NCBI GenBank assembly: GCA_030734395.1 | Contig: JAUZTG010000003.1 | Span: 806,001-870,000 of the forward strand | Direction: 5' to 3' | Source of the DNA: Sarocladium kiliense | Taxonomy: Eukaryota; Ascomycota; Sordariomycetes; Hypocreales; Sarocladiaceae | DNA length: 64,000 nt | In this document: positions 46,237-57,156 of the stretch, piece after piece | Numbering within the stretch: position 1 is the stretch's first letter | How the letters are laid out: each line of letters begins with the position of its first letter | The notes under the pieces: model-generated | Seen by the model: the letters and a program-made list of their open reading frames with translations, nothing else | The model's database searches: none | Told to the model about the DNA's origin: nothing | Program-made: the position numbers and the translations under genes

Positions 46237-46349
46237 TGTTTTGAGGAACCCCTCTTCTTCTCCAGACGTGTTCTAGAGGCACTTGCAAGTCAACTGTCGC
46301 AAACAAGCATTAAGAATTGTATTTTCGAATCTTGAGGAGATCAACGACT

Positions 46350-47743
46350 ATGGCGTCTGCGAAGAATCACCAGAAGCCGCCGTTCCGCGCAGAGCATATG
46401 GGATCGCTCTTGCGACCTCAGGCTCTGGTGGACAAGCGCGTTGCGATGGATGACAAGCTGGCTGTCGACATTCTTCAGGACGATGAGCTGCACAAGATTG
46501 AAGACTCTGCTGTCGATGAGATTGTGAAGATGCAGCTTGATGCTGGCTTTCATGGCGTCACTGATGGCGAATAGTGAGTTGTCGTGCCTATGCTTTCCGA
46601 TTGGAGACGAATGAAGCTAATTTGCGACGACGTAGCCGACGACATCAATTTTGGGGAAACTTCTTCCCTGGCCTTGAAGGGTTTGAGGAAGTGCCCATGC
46701 CAAGCTGGGACATGTTCAGGCTTTATGTTCCTGATATTGCCGCCTTCAGTAAGTCGATCGCGTGTCATATACCAACAATTGGCTGCTATCTGACCACCTC
46801 CAGCTACCAGCAGCCATAAGCCTGGCGAGTCGATTGTTTGCACAGGGAAGATCAGGCACAAGGGCAGCACATACTTGCGCGAATGGAACTATCTCAAAAG
46901 CCTCCTCTTGCCGGAGCAGGTGAAGGAAGCTAAGCTGACGCTGCCGGCGCCGGAGTGGTACCACCTGCGATATCAGACTGGCCATGCGTATCCGAAGGAT
47001 GTGTATGCGAATGATGCCGAGTACTTTGCCGACATCGCAGTTGCATATCGGACTGAGCTGAAGATCTTGTATGATGCTGGTGTGAGGAACATTACCATCG
47101 ATGACCCAAACCTGGCGTGTAAGTTCAAGCAACCACCTGTTTCTGACCGGAGTCCTTTTCTGACATGTCTGCAGATTTCTGTTCCGAGAAGATGCTTGCT
47201 GGGTTCAAGGAAGCAGGCGAGTCCTCCGACGATCTGCTTGACTCCTACATCAAACTGTACAACGACTGCCTCAGCGAGCGCCCGGACGACCTCCACGTCG
47301 GCATCCACCTCTGTCGCGGCAACTTCGCATACTCAATCCACTTCTCCGAGGGAGGCTACGACCGCGTCGCAAAGAAGCTCTTCAATGAGCTCAACGCCGA
47401 TACTTACTACCTCGAGTACGACACTGAGCGCGCCGGCGGGTTCGAGCCTCTCGCTGAGCTTCCCGCCCATAAGAACGTGATTGTGGGTTTAGTGACTAGC
47501 AAGTTCCCCGAGCTGGAGAATGTTGAGGAGATGAAAGAGAGGGTATTGAAGGCGGCTGAGTTTGTGGCTAAGGGTGCTGGGGAGGGGGCGACGAGAGAGG
47601 ATGCGTTGAAGAGGATGGGGGTTAGTCCACAGTGTGGGTTTGCGAGTCATCATTTGGGGAATAAGTTGGGAAGAGAGGATATGGTGAAGAAGCTGAAGCT
47701 GGTGAGGGAGATCGCGGACTCTATCTGGCCGGGAGAGCCCTAG
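46350..47743 (+). CDS. Single-domain cobalamin-independent methionine synthase-like (MetE C-terminal/UROD superfamily) protein, 4 exons
   Basis: Exons 46350-46573, 46636-46748, 46804-47118, 47175-47743; 406 aa with consistent phases. It covers one TIM barrel, equal to the catalytic C-terminal half of MetE; the N-terminal half found in the ~760-aa true enzyme is missing. The zinc ligands can be placed: His262 and Cys264 in IHLCRGN, Glu298 in YLEYD, Cys371 in SPQCGFAS. FRAEHMGSLLRP near the N-terminus and GFHGVTDGEYRRHQFWGNFF are typical of this fungal/bacterial subfamily. It is therefore probably a zinc methyltransferase, but whether the substrate is homocysteine or another thiol is not known. 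Likely cytosolic. Confidence 0.88.
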
Positions 47744-48493
47744 GAAAGTATGTGCTGGCAAGTACTCAGCTACCATGATCCATGAGATTAAAAAGGTGTT
47801 ATGAAAACCGCGTCGGTTCTTTGAACGATTCAGAGCATTCTGCATATCTGACATTCAGGGTTCAGGTGCATTTGAACGTTTAAGCGGCATGCTGGCATTA
47901 CTCTTCCTGGCATGTCGTAGTGCATGTCAGACTGAATGCGCATCGCAAATGGGCGAACCGCTGTAGGCAAAGAGGCCGGGGAGGGTAACAGTTGTGGCAA
48001 TCATGTCGTAATTTCCGGCCGCTTCGAAGACTAGAGGCGGTAAGAAAGTGTGATTCCAGAAGTCTACGATTAGACTTGATTATCACCTGATTGCTTATAT
48101 GATACATATGATATACTGAGAATACCAGGCAGCGACTAATAGAGGACGGCGATAACCGATTACAACCATCTTACGCTTGACAGGCTTCGTTATCAATCTT
48201 GCAACACCTGAAAAAGTCGTAGCAGACAGGCTACTGACACAGCTGGCTAGGCAGAATAGGCCGTGATTCGCCAGCTTGCAAGGCAGACAGACATATGTTG
48301 CATTACTCCGCAGCTAGAGGGCAAGGCAACCTCACAGAAACTAGGCGAGGTGTTGTCGAAGGGATAATTCAGGCCAGCAGCTCTGATTGACGCAAAAGGC
48401 TCCAGAAATTGTTCCAGAGATCTAAAGGGCTTCATTGGTTTCATCTGGTTATGCATCTTGCTGCATTATTCGAAGAGATAATCGATCGATTCG
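47744..48493. other. Intergenic region upstream of the DUF6601-like gene
   Basis: About 0.75 kb, no gene, RNA or repeat supported. Confidence 0.4.
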
Positions 48494-49630
48494 ATGCCTG
48501 CGGCTACACGATGCAGATGGACTGGGATGCGGTCCGACCTAGACCAAGCCGTCGGAGGCAACAACCCACATTGCGAAGACGACAGCTTCCCTACCATATT
48601 CGAAGCCCATGATGGCCAGCTTCTCAGCGCCTCCGGTTACAAGCAACAGTTTCTGGAGAAAGACCTGGACTTCTCGCGTCTAGACGCTATCACGGGGTCA
48701 CTCTGGTGGGCGGGGCGGCCTGGCGTGGCGGCCAGGCCCTTGCACAGGCAGGCATCACTCTTAGGACGACGGATAGTCATGATCGAGCAGGCGGATCTAC
48801 ATCTCGTCTGGGTAGAGAATCGCATCTTCATCAAGCCGATGCCACGGTACCTTCTCGATGTTGGCTCATGGAAGCGACTTGGCATCTTCGGCCATGGTGG
48901 CGAAGACACAACCATCCCTGGCCACAAAAGCACCCGACGTTCATGGCCGGCGGCGAGGGGCTTCCTGCTCAGCTATGTCTGGCTCGTTCGCAGCGAGAGG
49001 GACTTTGACATGGCGGTAGAGTTGGGACTATTGCCGGGCAACTTGACCCTGAACTGGCTCGTACTGGAAACCCGAGACAAAGGTGAGAATATGCTGCATT
49101 CATCGCCAGTAAGCAGCAGATCAGAGAGTAAAAGCAGTAGAGGATGGCCCCTATGGCGATTGCTTGTGGCGGAGATATTGCACCACATCGACATCAACGC
49201 TCCGTTCGACATCGCTCCCCGTTTCCGCTACGGAGAGCTTCGACTCTCACGTCTCAACCACATCTATCGGTTCTCTCCCCAATTTCGTGGAAGAAACTGG
49301 CTCCGCGGCTACGAAATGCGATACCAGTCCTACGGCACTTTCTTTCGGAGGAATTTCGGCTGGGTGTTCATCACCTTTGCTTTTATGACGAGCATCCTCT
49401 CAGCCATGCAAGTCGGGCTGGCCACCGCGGACCTCACGGATGCTGTGTCATTCCAGCGGGCTTCAAAGGGCTTTTCAGTGCTATGTATCGTGGCGCTTGT
49501 AGCAATTGCGATTCTAGCGGCGGTCATATACATGGTGCTGGTTGCGTTTAACATTGCGTGGGCGTTGTGGTTTGGGAAGCAGCAGAGGACGAAACTGAGC
49601 CTTTGGACAAAGGGAATTGGCAAGGCATAA
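48494..49630 (+). CDS. DUF6601-like fungal membrane protein with two C-terminal TM helices
   Basis: Single exon, 378 aa. I recognise the outline of the fungal family I know as DUF6601: RPLHRQASLLGRRIVMIEQADLHLVW-type start, FIKPMPRYLLD, ARGFLLSYVWLVRSERDF, YGELRLSRLNHIYRF, YGTFFRRNFGWVF, then two hydrophobic helices (about residues 290-312 and 328-352), the first followed by AMQVGLAT. Function is unknown for the family. The next in-frame ATG (48527) may be the real start. Convergent with the TPR-CHAT gene, 72 bp apart, so their 3' UTRs probably overlap. Confidence 0.8.
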   Translation: MPAATRCRWTGMRSDLDQAVGGNNPHCEDDSFPTIFEAHDGQLLSASGYKQQFLEKDLDFSRLDAITGSLWWAGRPGVAARPLHRQASLLGRRIVMIEQADLHLVWVENRIFIKPMPRYLLDVGSWKRLGIFGHGGEDTTIPGHKSTRRSWPAARGFLLSYVWLVRSERDFDMAVELGLLPGNLTLNWLVLETRDKGENMLHSSPVSSRSESKSSRGWPLWRLLVAEILHHIDINAPFDIAPRFRYGELRLSRLNHIYRFSPQFRGRNWLRGYEMRYQSYGTFFRRNFGWVFITFAFMTSILSAMQVGLATADLTDAVSFQRASKGFSVLCIVALVAIAILAAVIYMVLVAFNIAWALWFGKQQRTKLSLWTKGIGKA

Positions 49631-49702
49631 GATCTTTGACCGCTTGTCAACACGAGGATGTCCATCACTGTATTGTGTTGACCATAACTACGTAAAAGTT
49701 CC

Positions 49703-52700
49703 TCACAGAATCATTATAGGACTTCCATGCAATACAATGGATGCCCACTCCGAAGGATGCCGGGTAACGGCATTGTCTCGCAAATCCAAGATCGCTTCTC
49801 GGGCGCAGTTTGCCAGATCGATCATTGTCCTCTGAATAGCACCAGCGTCTGAATGAACGTGTTCCTTCCGGCGCACAGGGCATGCCCTGCGCAGGTTTCG
49901 ATAGAATGCCTCTGAAAAGAACCTCCCAGCCTCAGACGGAACTGGCCAGATGGTGCCGAGGACAGATCCAGCCCCAGCACATAGCAAAGCTGTGACCAAA
50001 CCAAGGGGCTCGTCACCGGAGCTGATCCCCTGCGATGCCGAGTCGCACGATAGAAGTGTAACGTGCTGTCCATGAAGCCTTAGCCTAAACGCATCCTCGA
50101 GCCTGAAAGTGCCGTCGTAAAGGACAAGGCCTTGATTAAGGACACGAGCAGCATCAAATAGGCTGTGCCCGAAAAAGTGAAAGATCTGGCTTGATGAATC
50201 CTGGATGACTTGTTGGAACGCAGCAGTGGTAGCTTCGGAGCCGCAGAGGACGCTGGCGCTGCTCATAAGAACTCCGAGTTCTACCATGGACTTATAGATG
50301 CGGCTCCTCTCGGACTCGACGAAAGTGGTTTCATGTCCGGGTTCATACGCTGCCATAACATTCATCTTTAGATCTCGCTGAGCTTGGTTAGTGTCAGCGC
50401 TGCTGGCGGTACCAAGGCAGCGACTCCAACATTGGTAAGATGCCGTCAAGCTGGCGCAATAAACGATTGGATTCCTGGCAATCAAGGCATCTCCATTGAT
50501 CCATAGCGCATGAAGCGGAATGGAATGCAGCTTGCCTGTGGGACAGAATACAAGGAGGTCTCCCTCCCGACTGCGTCGCTCAAGTGGCGCAACCAGTCCG
50601 TCGATCTTGCGAAGGCAGTACTCGACATCGCCCTCCTCTAGGTCGGTGTCCCATAGACCGCTCTGGAATCCCTGACCGATCTTGTACTTGTGGTGCCATT
50701 GTTCGAGCTCCGCGCGGCTAACCGAACATTGGGATACAAAGGGTTCTTCGCCTGCCCGAATGGAAAGGAGTAACACGTCTTGACCGGAGAAGATCCAGTC
50801 TACAAATACAACGCCAGGCTCTCTTTGATCTTGTTCTTCTTCTTCTTCTTCTCGAGAAGGCTTGCGCCCTTCTAGTTTGACGGCTTCATAGCTAGCAACG
50901 AGCTCGGAAAGCTGGCCACGGGATATGGGCGTTCCAGCTCGCAAGTCTAGAACTTCCCTCAAAACAGCACTTTTCGCCATCAACGACCGAGTGACGTGCA
51001 GCTGAGAACGCAAAGACAGCCTTTCCATCTCGGGCGTAGAGTTCAACGCATCGAGAATTTCTAGTTCTCTGACATAGAGCTGATGAGCCTCCTCATCGGC
51101 CCTGACTTGTACTATAATGCGTTCGGGAATAACAAAGGCCAAGCCGAGTGAGTCCGAGAGACTTCTCCCCTTCGACCGCTGGGTCCAACACCACAGCTCC
51201 TCTTCCATGCCGGGTTGTCTACAGGTAGAAAACCCCGCCGCGTACAACCGGTCGGTGGCAAGATCTGCCCGTATCCTTTGCTTTTCCACGAGCGCTTGTA
51301 TGCCGCTCGCAACAGAGGCGTTGACCCTTTCCTCGTTCTGCGCCTCTTCTGCGCTTTTCAAGCTTTGTATTGCGGCATCGGGAAGGATGATACCTCGAGC
51401 CGAGTATTCGGTCAGGGTGAGAGCAAAGGACGCTGTTGCGAAGCTGACACTGCTGGAGATACCAAGTTCCCGAAAACCTTCGATGACCGATTGCATCAGC
51501 TCGGCCCATTGTTGTAGGTTGAATATAGCCATCGTCTTCTGGAAAATGGCCAGATGAGTTCTGGCCTGTATCTGGAAAGTCGTGAACTTGTGAAACTCCA
51601 TCTGATGTTTGTTATATAAGTCTACTGCTTCGCGCAGTAGGCCTAGCGCTTGCTCTTCCGGCCCTGTTCCAGGATGGGCTTGATTCTGGGCGATCATTAG
51701 AACAGCTCTTCTCTGCAATTCTTGAGCCATGTTGCCATCCTTCAAAGCCATGTTTTGAGACGGGATAGCCTCAATTGCTGCTTGATAGGCCGGTGCCCAG
51801 TCTGTCGCCCTAGCATCGTGTCGCTCGATCAGGTGCGTCAAGATTATTTCTGTCTTCTGCGCCACACTTTCATGCAGACCAGCAGTTCTGTCTTCCTCAA
51901 TGATTTGCGACCAGTCTTTAACAAACTTATCGAAGCCCTCCCTCGACATATTCTTCAAACTGGGAGTCGCCATCAACACCACGTAGGTGCCAGACGCTCG
52001 CTGACGCGACCCGCAGTCCTTCCAGAGACTAGCACATGTCTTGGCCCAGTCCAAAGCTTCTTCCGTCTTCTTGAGTTGGAGATACGCCTGTGAGATGATC
52101 TGTGATATTGACCCCTTAAGAAACCTGCAGTCGTTCTCGTCCAGAGCCTCGAACAACGGCAGACATGTCTCCAGCACCTGGGAACCCCTGCCGGTGTGGG
52201 TGACCCATGTGGCGGCAAGCCTGAAGGCCGATAAGAGTGGCATGACTCTCGCTTCAGAAGCTTCTCCAAGCTCTCGCAGCATATCGGAAAATGTTACTTT
52301 AAGCTCGAGGTACTGAATATCCTTCCCGATGTTCAGTAAGTTTTGAATTCCCTGCATTTGGGCCTTCATGAGCTTGTTCCGCTCAAACTCTGCTAAAATC
52401 TCCTGAGCCTCGGCGAGATACCCTTTCACTTTGCCAGGTTCCATATTACAGAGGCGGCAAAGTTGTCGTAGTCTCAATTCTTGGCTCCCACATACGTGCT
52501 GAGACTTGTTGTAGAGACTGCTCGCGTTTGACTCCCATGTTTCGCGCGATTCCGGCTGGTCAATTGACTCGCAATGACTAGCTAGTGTATCGAATGCTTG
52601 AGCCCGAATTGCGAGGGGGACAATGGGGTTCTCTCCGATTGCAAGAATGCCCTCGACCAGTGCTTGAATCTTGACTCTTTCAGCATCCGATGGGGGATAT

Positions 52701-53335
52701 CCACCAAGAGTATCGAGGCAATTCCGGGCAACGAACAGACAAAGACGCCATTTGGTTCGTGAGAATAGTGTTTTGAAGGCCCCGTAATCCCAGGAGACAA
52801 TGTCGCGGATCTCGTTCTCGATTTGAGGGTGGAGGAAAGCTTTAATAAGCCCTAAAAGTCGACAATACGCGATCCGGATGCATATCTTCCCCGGCAGCTT
52901 TGGTTAGTGAGCTGTCTTTCTTCTAGCTTAAACATACGATTCTCTTACCACATCTTCTCTTACGTCACTTTCATTGCAGAGCTTCCCAAGCTCCTCGATT
53001 GCCTGTTTGCCATCTTGGTAAGAGGCACTTAGTCCTTTGAGCGACGGGTGAGCTGCTGGTCGTATTGCGTTCGCCCACATACGCATTCGTAGCCGAAGCA
53101 GGACCTCGCTGTCATCACATGGCGCGTTTCTTGCCGCAGAAATCGCGTCCTCGATGCACCGCAAGGTCTTTCCCAGATACCCTTGCGCCAAGAGGACTTC
53201 AGAAAGCGTCTGGGCGTGCCTCAGGGGACTGAGAGATGCTTTGGATTCAGGGAGCTGCAAGTGTTCTACGGCCGCCTCGTATCGACCATGATCTTTGAGG
53301 CTCTGTACCTCCTCCTGAACAGCGATACTGTTCAT
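49703..53335 (-). CDS. TPR-CHAT protein (caspase-like CHAT peptidase with TPR-type helical repeats), 2 exons
   Basis: Predicted cysteine peptidase of the caspase/separase clan. Exons on the minus strand 53335-52949 and 52897-49703 give 1193 aa; the 51-nt intron has branch CACTAAC and joins in phase. An upstream in-frame ATG at 53524 would add 63 residues. Residues about 10-800 are helical, with TPR-like pairs such as GRYEAAVEHLQLPES, AQTLSEVLLAQGYLGKTLRCIEDA and KKTEEALDWAKTCASLWKD. An acidic linker (EEEEEEQDQ) lies near 818. The CHAT domain covers about 840-1193: LLVFCPTGKLHSIPLHALW, then catalytic His1040 in HFFGHSLFD and Cys1080 in LLSCDSASQG, and CAGAGSVLGTIWPV after it. Both residues are intact. 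CHAT-TPR proteins elsewhere act as sensors whose protease cuts a partner. It is divergent from the lipase gene. Cytosolic; activator and substrate unknown. Confidence 0.9.
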
Positions 53336-53638
53336 AGTAAATGCAGCAGAATGGGTTTGGGCGTTCTCCGTAAAGAGGGCATTTAGGCACGTTCGGAATA
53401 GCAAAGAGCAAGAGCCACGTCTCTTCCGGTGTGGCGTTCTGATGCCATCTAATTGGTCAACGAGTAACCCCCTCACCGCGATCCTAAGATTCTCGCTCTC
53501 GCCTGGCTCCGAGCCGACCCTCATTCACACCTTTCATTGCCCATACTTCTCACGTTTCTAACAATTACACCTGAGAAGCCGATCGATTCCTGAGAATCAA
53601 CTAGCCTCGACACCCGAAGCGTTGCGAGGCCTCAAGCC
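53336..53638. promoter_or_regulatory. Short shared divergent promoter of the TPR-CHAT and lipase genes
   Basis: Only 303 bp separate the two start codons, or 114 bp if TPR-CHAT starts at 53524. The shared DNA suggests joint control. I see no clear TATA box on either strand. Confidence 0.45.
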
Positions 53639-55944
53639 ATGTCTTCCGCGAGATATCGTACTCTGGGGACCTACGAAGCTCGAGCAGTGCCTCTAGACCA
53701 CCTGGCAACCCTTGGTCAAAAAAACGCTGATGCAACCTCGACCCGGACAAAGGTGACGCACGTCGAAAGTGGAGGAAATGGAATCATCGGGTGTGTCTCG
53801 TCAGTAGTCTACGGGGAATGGGAAGAGGCGAAGGCGCTCCTAGTTTCACTGGACTTCTCATTTCGTTCCCGTCGAGACTCAGGCCGTATCGAGTCCATCG
53901 AGATAGTCGCATCCTTCGAGCCTGATAAAAACACAAGTTCAACGCTTGCACGAGAACAACCAAGAGTGAGAGCTTTCATCCCAACCAAGACCAGCTCTGA
54001 CGCGCTACGGGGACCACCAGGAACGCCCCCATTCACAGTCAAAGGCCAGGCTTGGTCTAGGAAAAAGAGAGAAGATCCCCATCAAGTGATATGGACGATT
54101 GTCAGCCATGGGGGCACTGGCGACGGCCTTAATGGCTGCGTCTCTCTATGCAGCGTTGTAACAGCTACAGGACCTCTTACGGCCATGGTAACGGCGAAGG
54201 GCAAACTACATAACCCTTTTGCCGGTTTTCTTCCGTTTCGCGTCGCACCTTGGACCAAAGATGACCCTGTATTATTTGATTTCAAAACGGAAAAGGGAAA
54301 GCTCGATATTTGCCGCCAATTTCACGCGCTCGATGAGATTACATATATGGATTGGGCTTCGAACAAGCCGACTTCATCGAATTCTTCGACGACTACGATC
54401 GCCGCTCCAGCCGCCGTCTCGAAGCCCCCGGCCTCGAATACAGGAAGTGCGTATCGTGTTCGGGGCATCCCTATGTGCTGGACCGAAAGTCACCTCGTCG
54501 CAATACTCGCCAAGGAACTAGATCTAGATCCCGCGGATGATCCGATTGAGCTCAGAAGCTTTTCGCCAAGCCCCTTTCCGCACAGATCTGAATCGGCTGC
54601 AGTTGTCTCTTTTGTTGGAAAGATCCCAATGTTACTAACTGCTGGACAAGACAAGTGGGAGATCAAAGTCCTTCAAGGCATTCATGATACTCCGACATGC
54701 GACACTCACTCCGAAGTTGCTATACTCATAATCGATTCTTCATTTAAGGGGTTTTCATCCTTGGGTAGCTACACATTAGCAAGTCGATGTCTTGAGACTG
54801 GGGTTGAGTATGCCAAACGAATGAAGCTCAAGTAATGAGTATAGTCCATCAACGCTAATACTCTATGACCCGTGCTGCAGTATCATTGTTGTGCCTGGTC
54901 TAGGTGGGCACGCTTACGGTTCTTTCAAGGAGCGAGGTGGCTCTTACATGTGGATCCAAGACTCTCTTTGTAAGGATATACAAGAACAGTTTGGCGCCAA
55001 ATGCTGCAGAATACTTACATGGGGATATGAATCTCATGTGCATGGGAGTAACTCGTGTCAGACCCTGTGGGACTTGGCGGGGGAGTTGGGGACATCTCTT
55101 CGGGCGATTCGAATGGTATGGCCCTATTACGTCTCATGCATTTGCCAACTTCTCCAAAGGTTTTGCTAATCCACAAAAGGAATATCACAACAGTCGCCCA
55201 ATTTTGTTTATTGGACATAGCCTTGGTGGATTAATTATAAAAGAGGTGAGTCCGCAATGGCACGACTACAACGCCCTAAAGCCATTCTTATTTACAACTC
55301 TCTCCAGACATTGATCCGCCTGAGCATGAGTTCCGTGGAAGAAGAAAAGAGTTTCGTGAACTGTGTCCATGGTGCCATTTTCTTTGGCGTACCAAATAGA
55401 GGAATCGACATTACCTCACTGATTCCTATGGCAGGCGAGCAGCCAAATCGCCTTCTCTTGGACTCGATTGCAAAGAGATCAGAGCTCCTGCGCGCTCAGT
55501 GCGAACAATTCGAGCAAGCCTTCCCTTTCCGTGATTCTAAAGTCATCTCAATCTATGAGAAGTTGCTCTCCCCAACAGCTGTAAAGGTACGTGAAGCCAG
55601 GGAGATATGTCAGCTGCAGTATGTAAAGCGTTGCAAGCATAGAACACAGCTAGTCTCACACTGGCGGAATTTTATATCCGAGCTAACTAATCGAGCAGAA
55701 CGGCTCCTCATGGTCTATGAGCGGACCGGAGGCACTCCTCGTTGACAGGGACTCTGCGACGCACGGTCGACCATGGGAGAGGGGCTCGGGGTTCGAAGTC
55801 GGTTTCGATAGAAATCATTCCAACATTGTGAAGCTTAGCCGCGGCAGCGATGAGTACGAGATAATCTGGGTATACTTATCTCATATGATCGCCGATTCAG
55901 AGGAAGTTGTACGACGTCGGTTAAGCGCTACAACTGCTAGATAG
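53639..55944 (+). CDS. PGAP1/SesB-type lipase-domain protein without a NACHT module, 5 exons
   Basis: Exons 53639-54831, 54881-55115, 55180-55245, 55308-55586, 55699-55944; 672 aa. The four introns (50-112 nt) all have GTRNGN donors and TAAT/CTAAC-type branches, and remove every stop. The C-terminal part (about 398-672) is an alpha/beta-hydrolase: IIVVPGLGGHAYGSFKERGG, nucleophile Ser490 in FIGHSLGG, FFGVPNRG, and a His631 candidate in DRNHSNIV, followed by the usual short tail. In fungi this domain is best known as the N-terminal effector of NLR-like proteins with a NACHT and repeats; here the frame ends right after it. Residues 1-235 form a beta-rich part of unknown family, and about 270-335 (YRVRGIPMCWTESHLVAILA) look RRM-like. 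Paired divergently with TPR-CHAT. Confidence 0.85.
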
Positions 55945-55973
55945 CCAAGGCTAGGCGGCATAGCTGCCACAGA

Positions 55974-56552
55974 TCATGGATCGATCGGCTTCTGAAACTT
56001 CTTCCACTTTTCTGGTACCTCTGGCAGAACTCCTTCATCCAACGCCTCTTCGAACCACTGAGTGAACTCGCGGAACTCTCGCTTTGTCGCGCCGGACCCA
56101 GGCCCTAGATCAAACGTCCTCCCATCTGCGGTCCCGAACCCCGATGGCACCACATCGGCTGTGCTCATATCATTCAGGATCACAACCCCGCGTGCAAGCA
56201 TGGCGCCCATACATTCGACGAAGCGTTGCGAATATTCGACGGGAGCCTCGCCTTCTTGACGTGGAACGTGGTTGCCTATCTCGCTTTGTAAGACGATAGA
56301 AGCAGGATCGGCACCGTTCTTGATGAGGCGCTCGCGTTGTTCACGGGCCTGAGTTGCGTAGTCGTGGGGAGTCTCGTAGACCATGAGCTCATCGTCTGAA
56401 TTCTGAGGAGCTTCGTCGTCTCTGCATGCTTGAGCTGACTGGACTTCTGGAACGTTGGGTTCTGGCATGATGGGTGCTGCCTTCAGGTACTCGTCCGGGA
56501 CTATTGCCGCACTTGAGCTCTTGCTAAAGGCAAACAAAGTCAAGACAGACAT
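55974..56552 (-). CDS. Orphan hypothetical protein, 192 aa
   Basis: Intact single-exon frame with an ATG at 56552; no family recognised. The N-terminus is mildly hydrophobic (MSVLTLFAFSKSSSAAIVP) but too short for a confident signal peptide. An acidic, Pro-rich stretch follows (about 30-65). The rest is helical and charged, with EYSQRFVECMGAMLARGVVIL and a Trp-rich end, FREFTQWFEEALDEGV...WKKFQKP. The composition looks like a real protein. Its stop lies 29 bp from that of the lipase gene, tail to tail. Confidence 0.6.
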   Translation of the reverse strand: MSVLTLFAFSKSSSAAIVPDEYLKAAPIMPEPNVPEVQSAQACRDDEAPQNSDDELMVYETPHDYATQAREQRERLIKNGADPASIVLQSEIGNHVPRQEGEAPVEYSQRFVECMGAMLARGVVILNDMSTADVVPSGFGTADGRTFDLGPGSGATKREFREFTQWFEEALDEGVLPEVPEKWKKFQKPIDP

Positions 56553-57156
56553 AACTCAGGAATCACCGATTGCGAAGAGAATTTATAGAAATACTGCCTG
56601 GAGATGACGTGGCACGAAGATGGCTGCCTTCGTACTGAACCATGAGGCGCGAACCTTCGGCACATTCATGGTCCTCCCAAACGGTATTAGACTTGCCCCT
56701 ACGCCGCACATCAAGACTGCACTGCATAGCCAAGACATTCGCGCACCCCTCCACTTGTCTAAAGCTACGCCGTGATTGTCTGACATGCTCGTCGTGATGA
56801 GGCACAGGATCGTTTCGTAGTCATTGACTTGGAGGATTCGCACTCGATGAGCATGCAGGAGGTCCTAGTCGTTGACAGGATTGGGTGCGAGTTATGTCAG
56901 TCCACGTTCATTATACTTGGCCCCTCGTTACGTTGAATAGTGCAAACACTTTTCGTTTTGCGCGACGATATGTATTCTTCTTGGTACCCTTGGGAAGTAG
57001 TGAGGGGTGTAACTTTATCAAGGCCCATGCATCCCATAAGGTAGTCTCAATCCTGCTAGGAGTACTGTCCAAACTATGTAGCATTACAATAAATCTTCGC
57101 TGACCGGAAGCAGGATTCCTTTTCTGTTGATAAGAATATTTTCGAGTCTCAGAGCC
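56553..57156. other. Intergenic region between the 192-aa orphan and the SDR gene
   Basis: About 0.6 kb, no supported feature. Confidence 0.4.

Noticed and set aside
54835..55720. Separate short genes after the stop at 54833-54835
   Set aside because: Introns with good donors, branch sites and acceptors join these pieces in phase into one lipase protein whose blocks follow in the family order.
49703..57156. Gasdermin-like, HET-domain or NACHT gene beside the TPR-CHAT gene
   Set aside because: I looked for one because fungal CHAT proteases can pair with gasdermins. No such motifs (for example a P-loop) were seen in either strand of this stretch.
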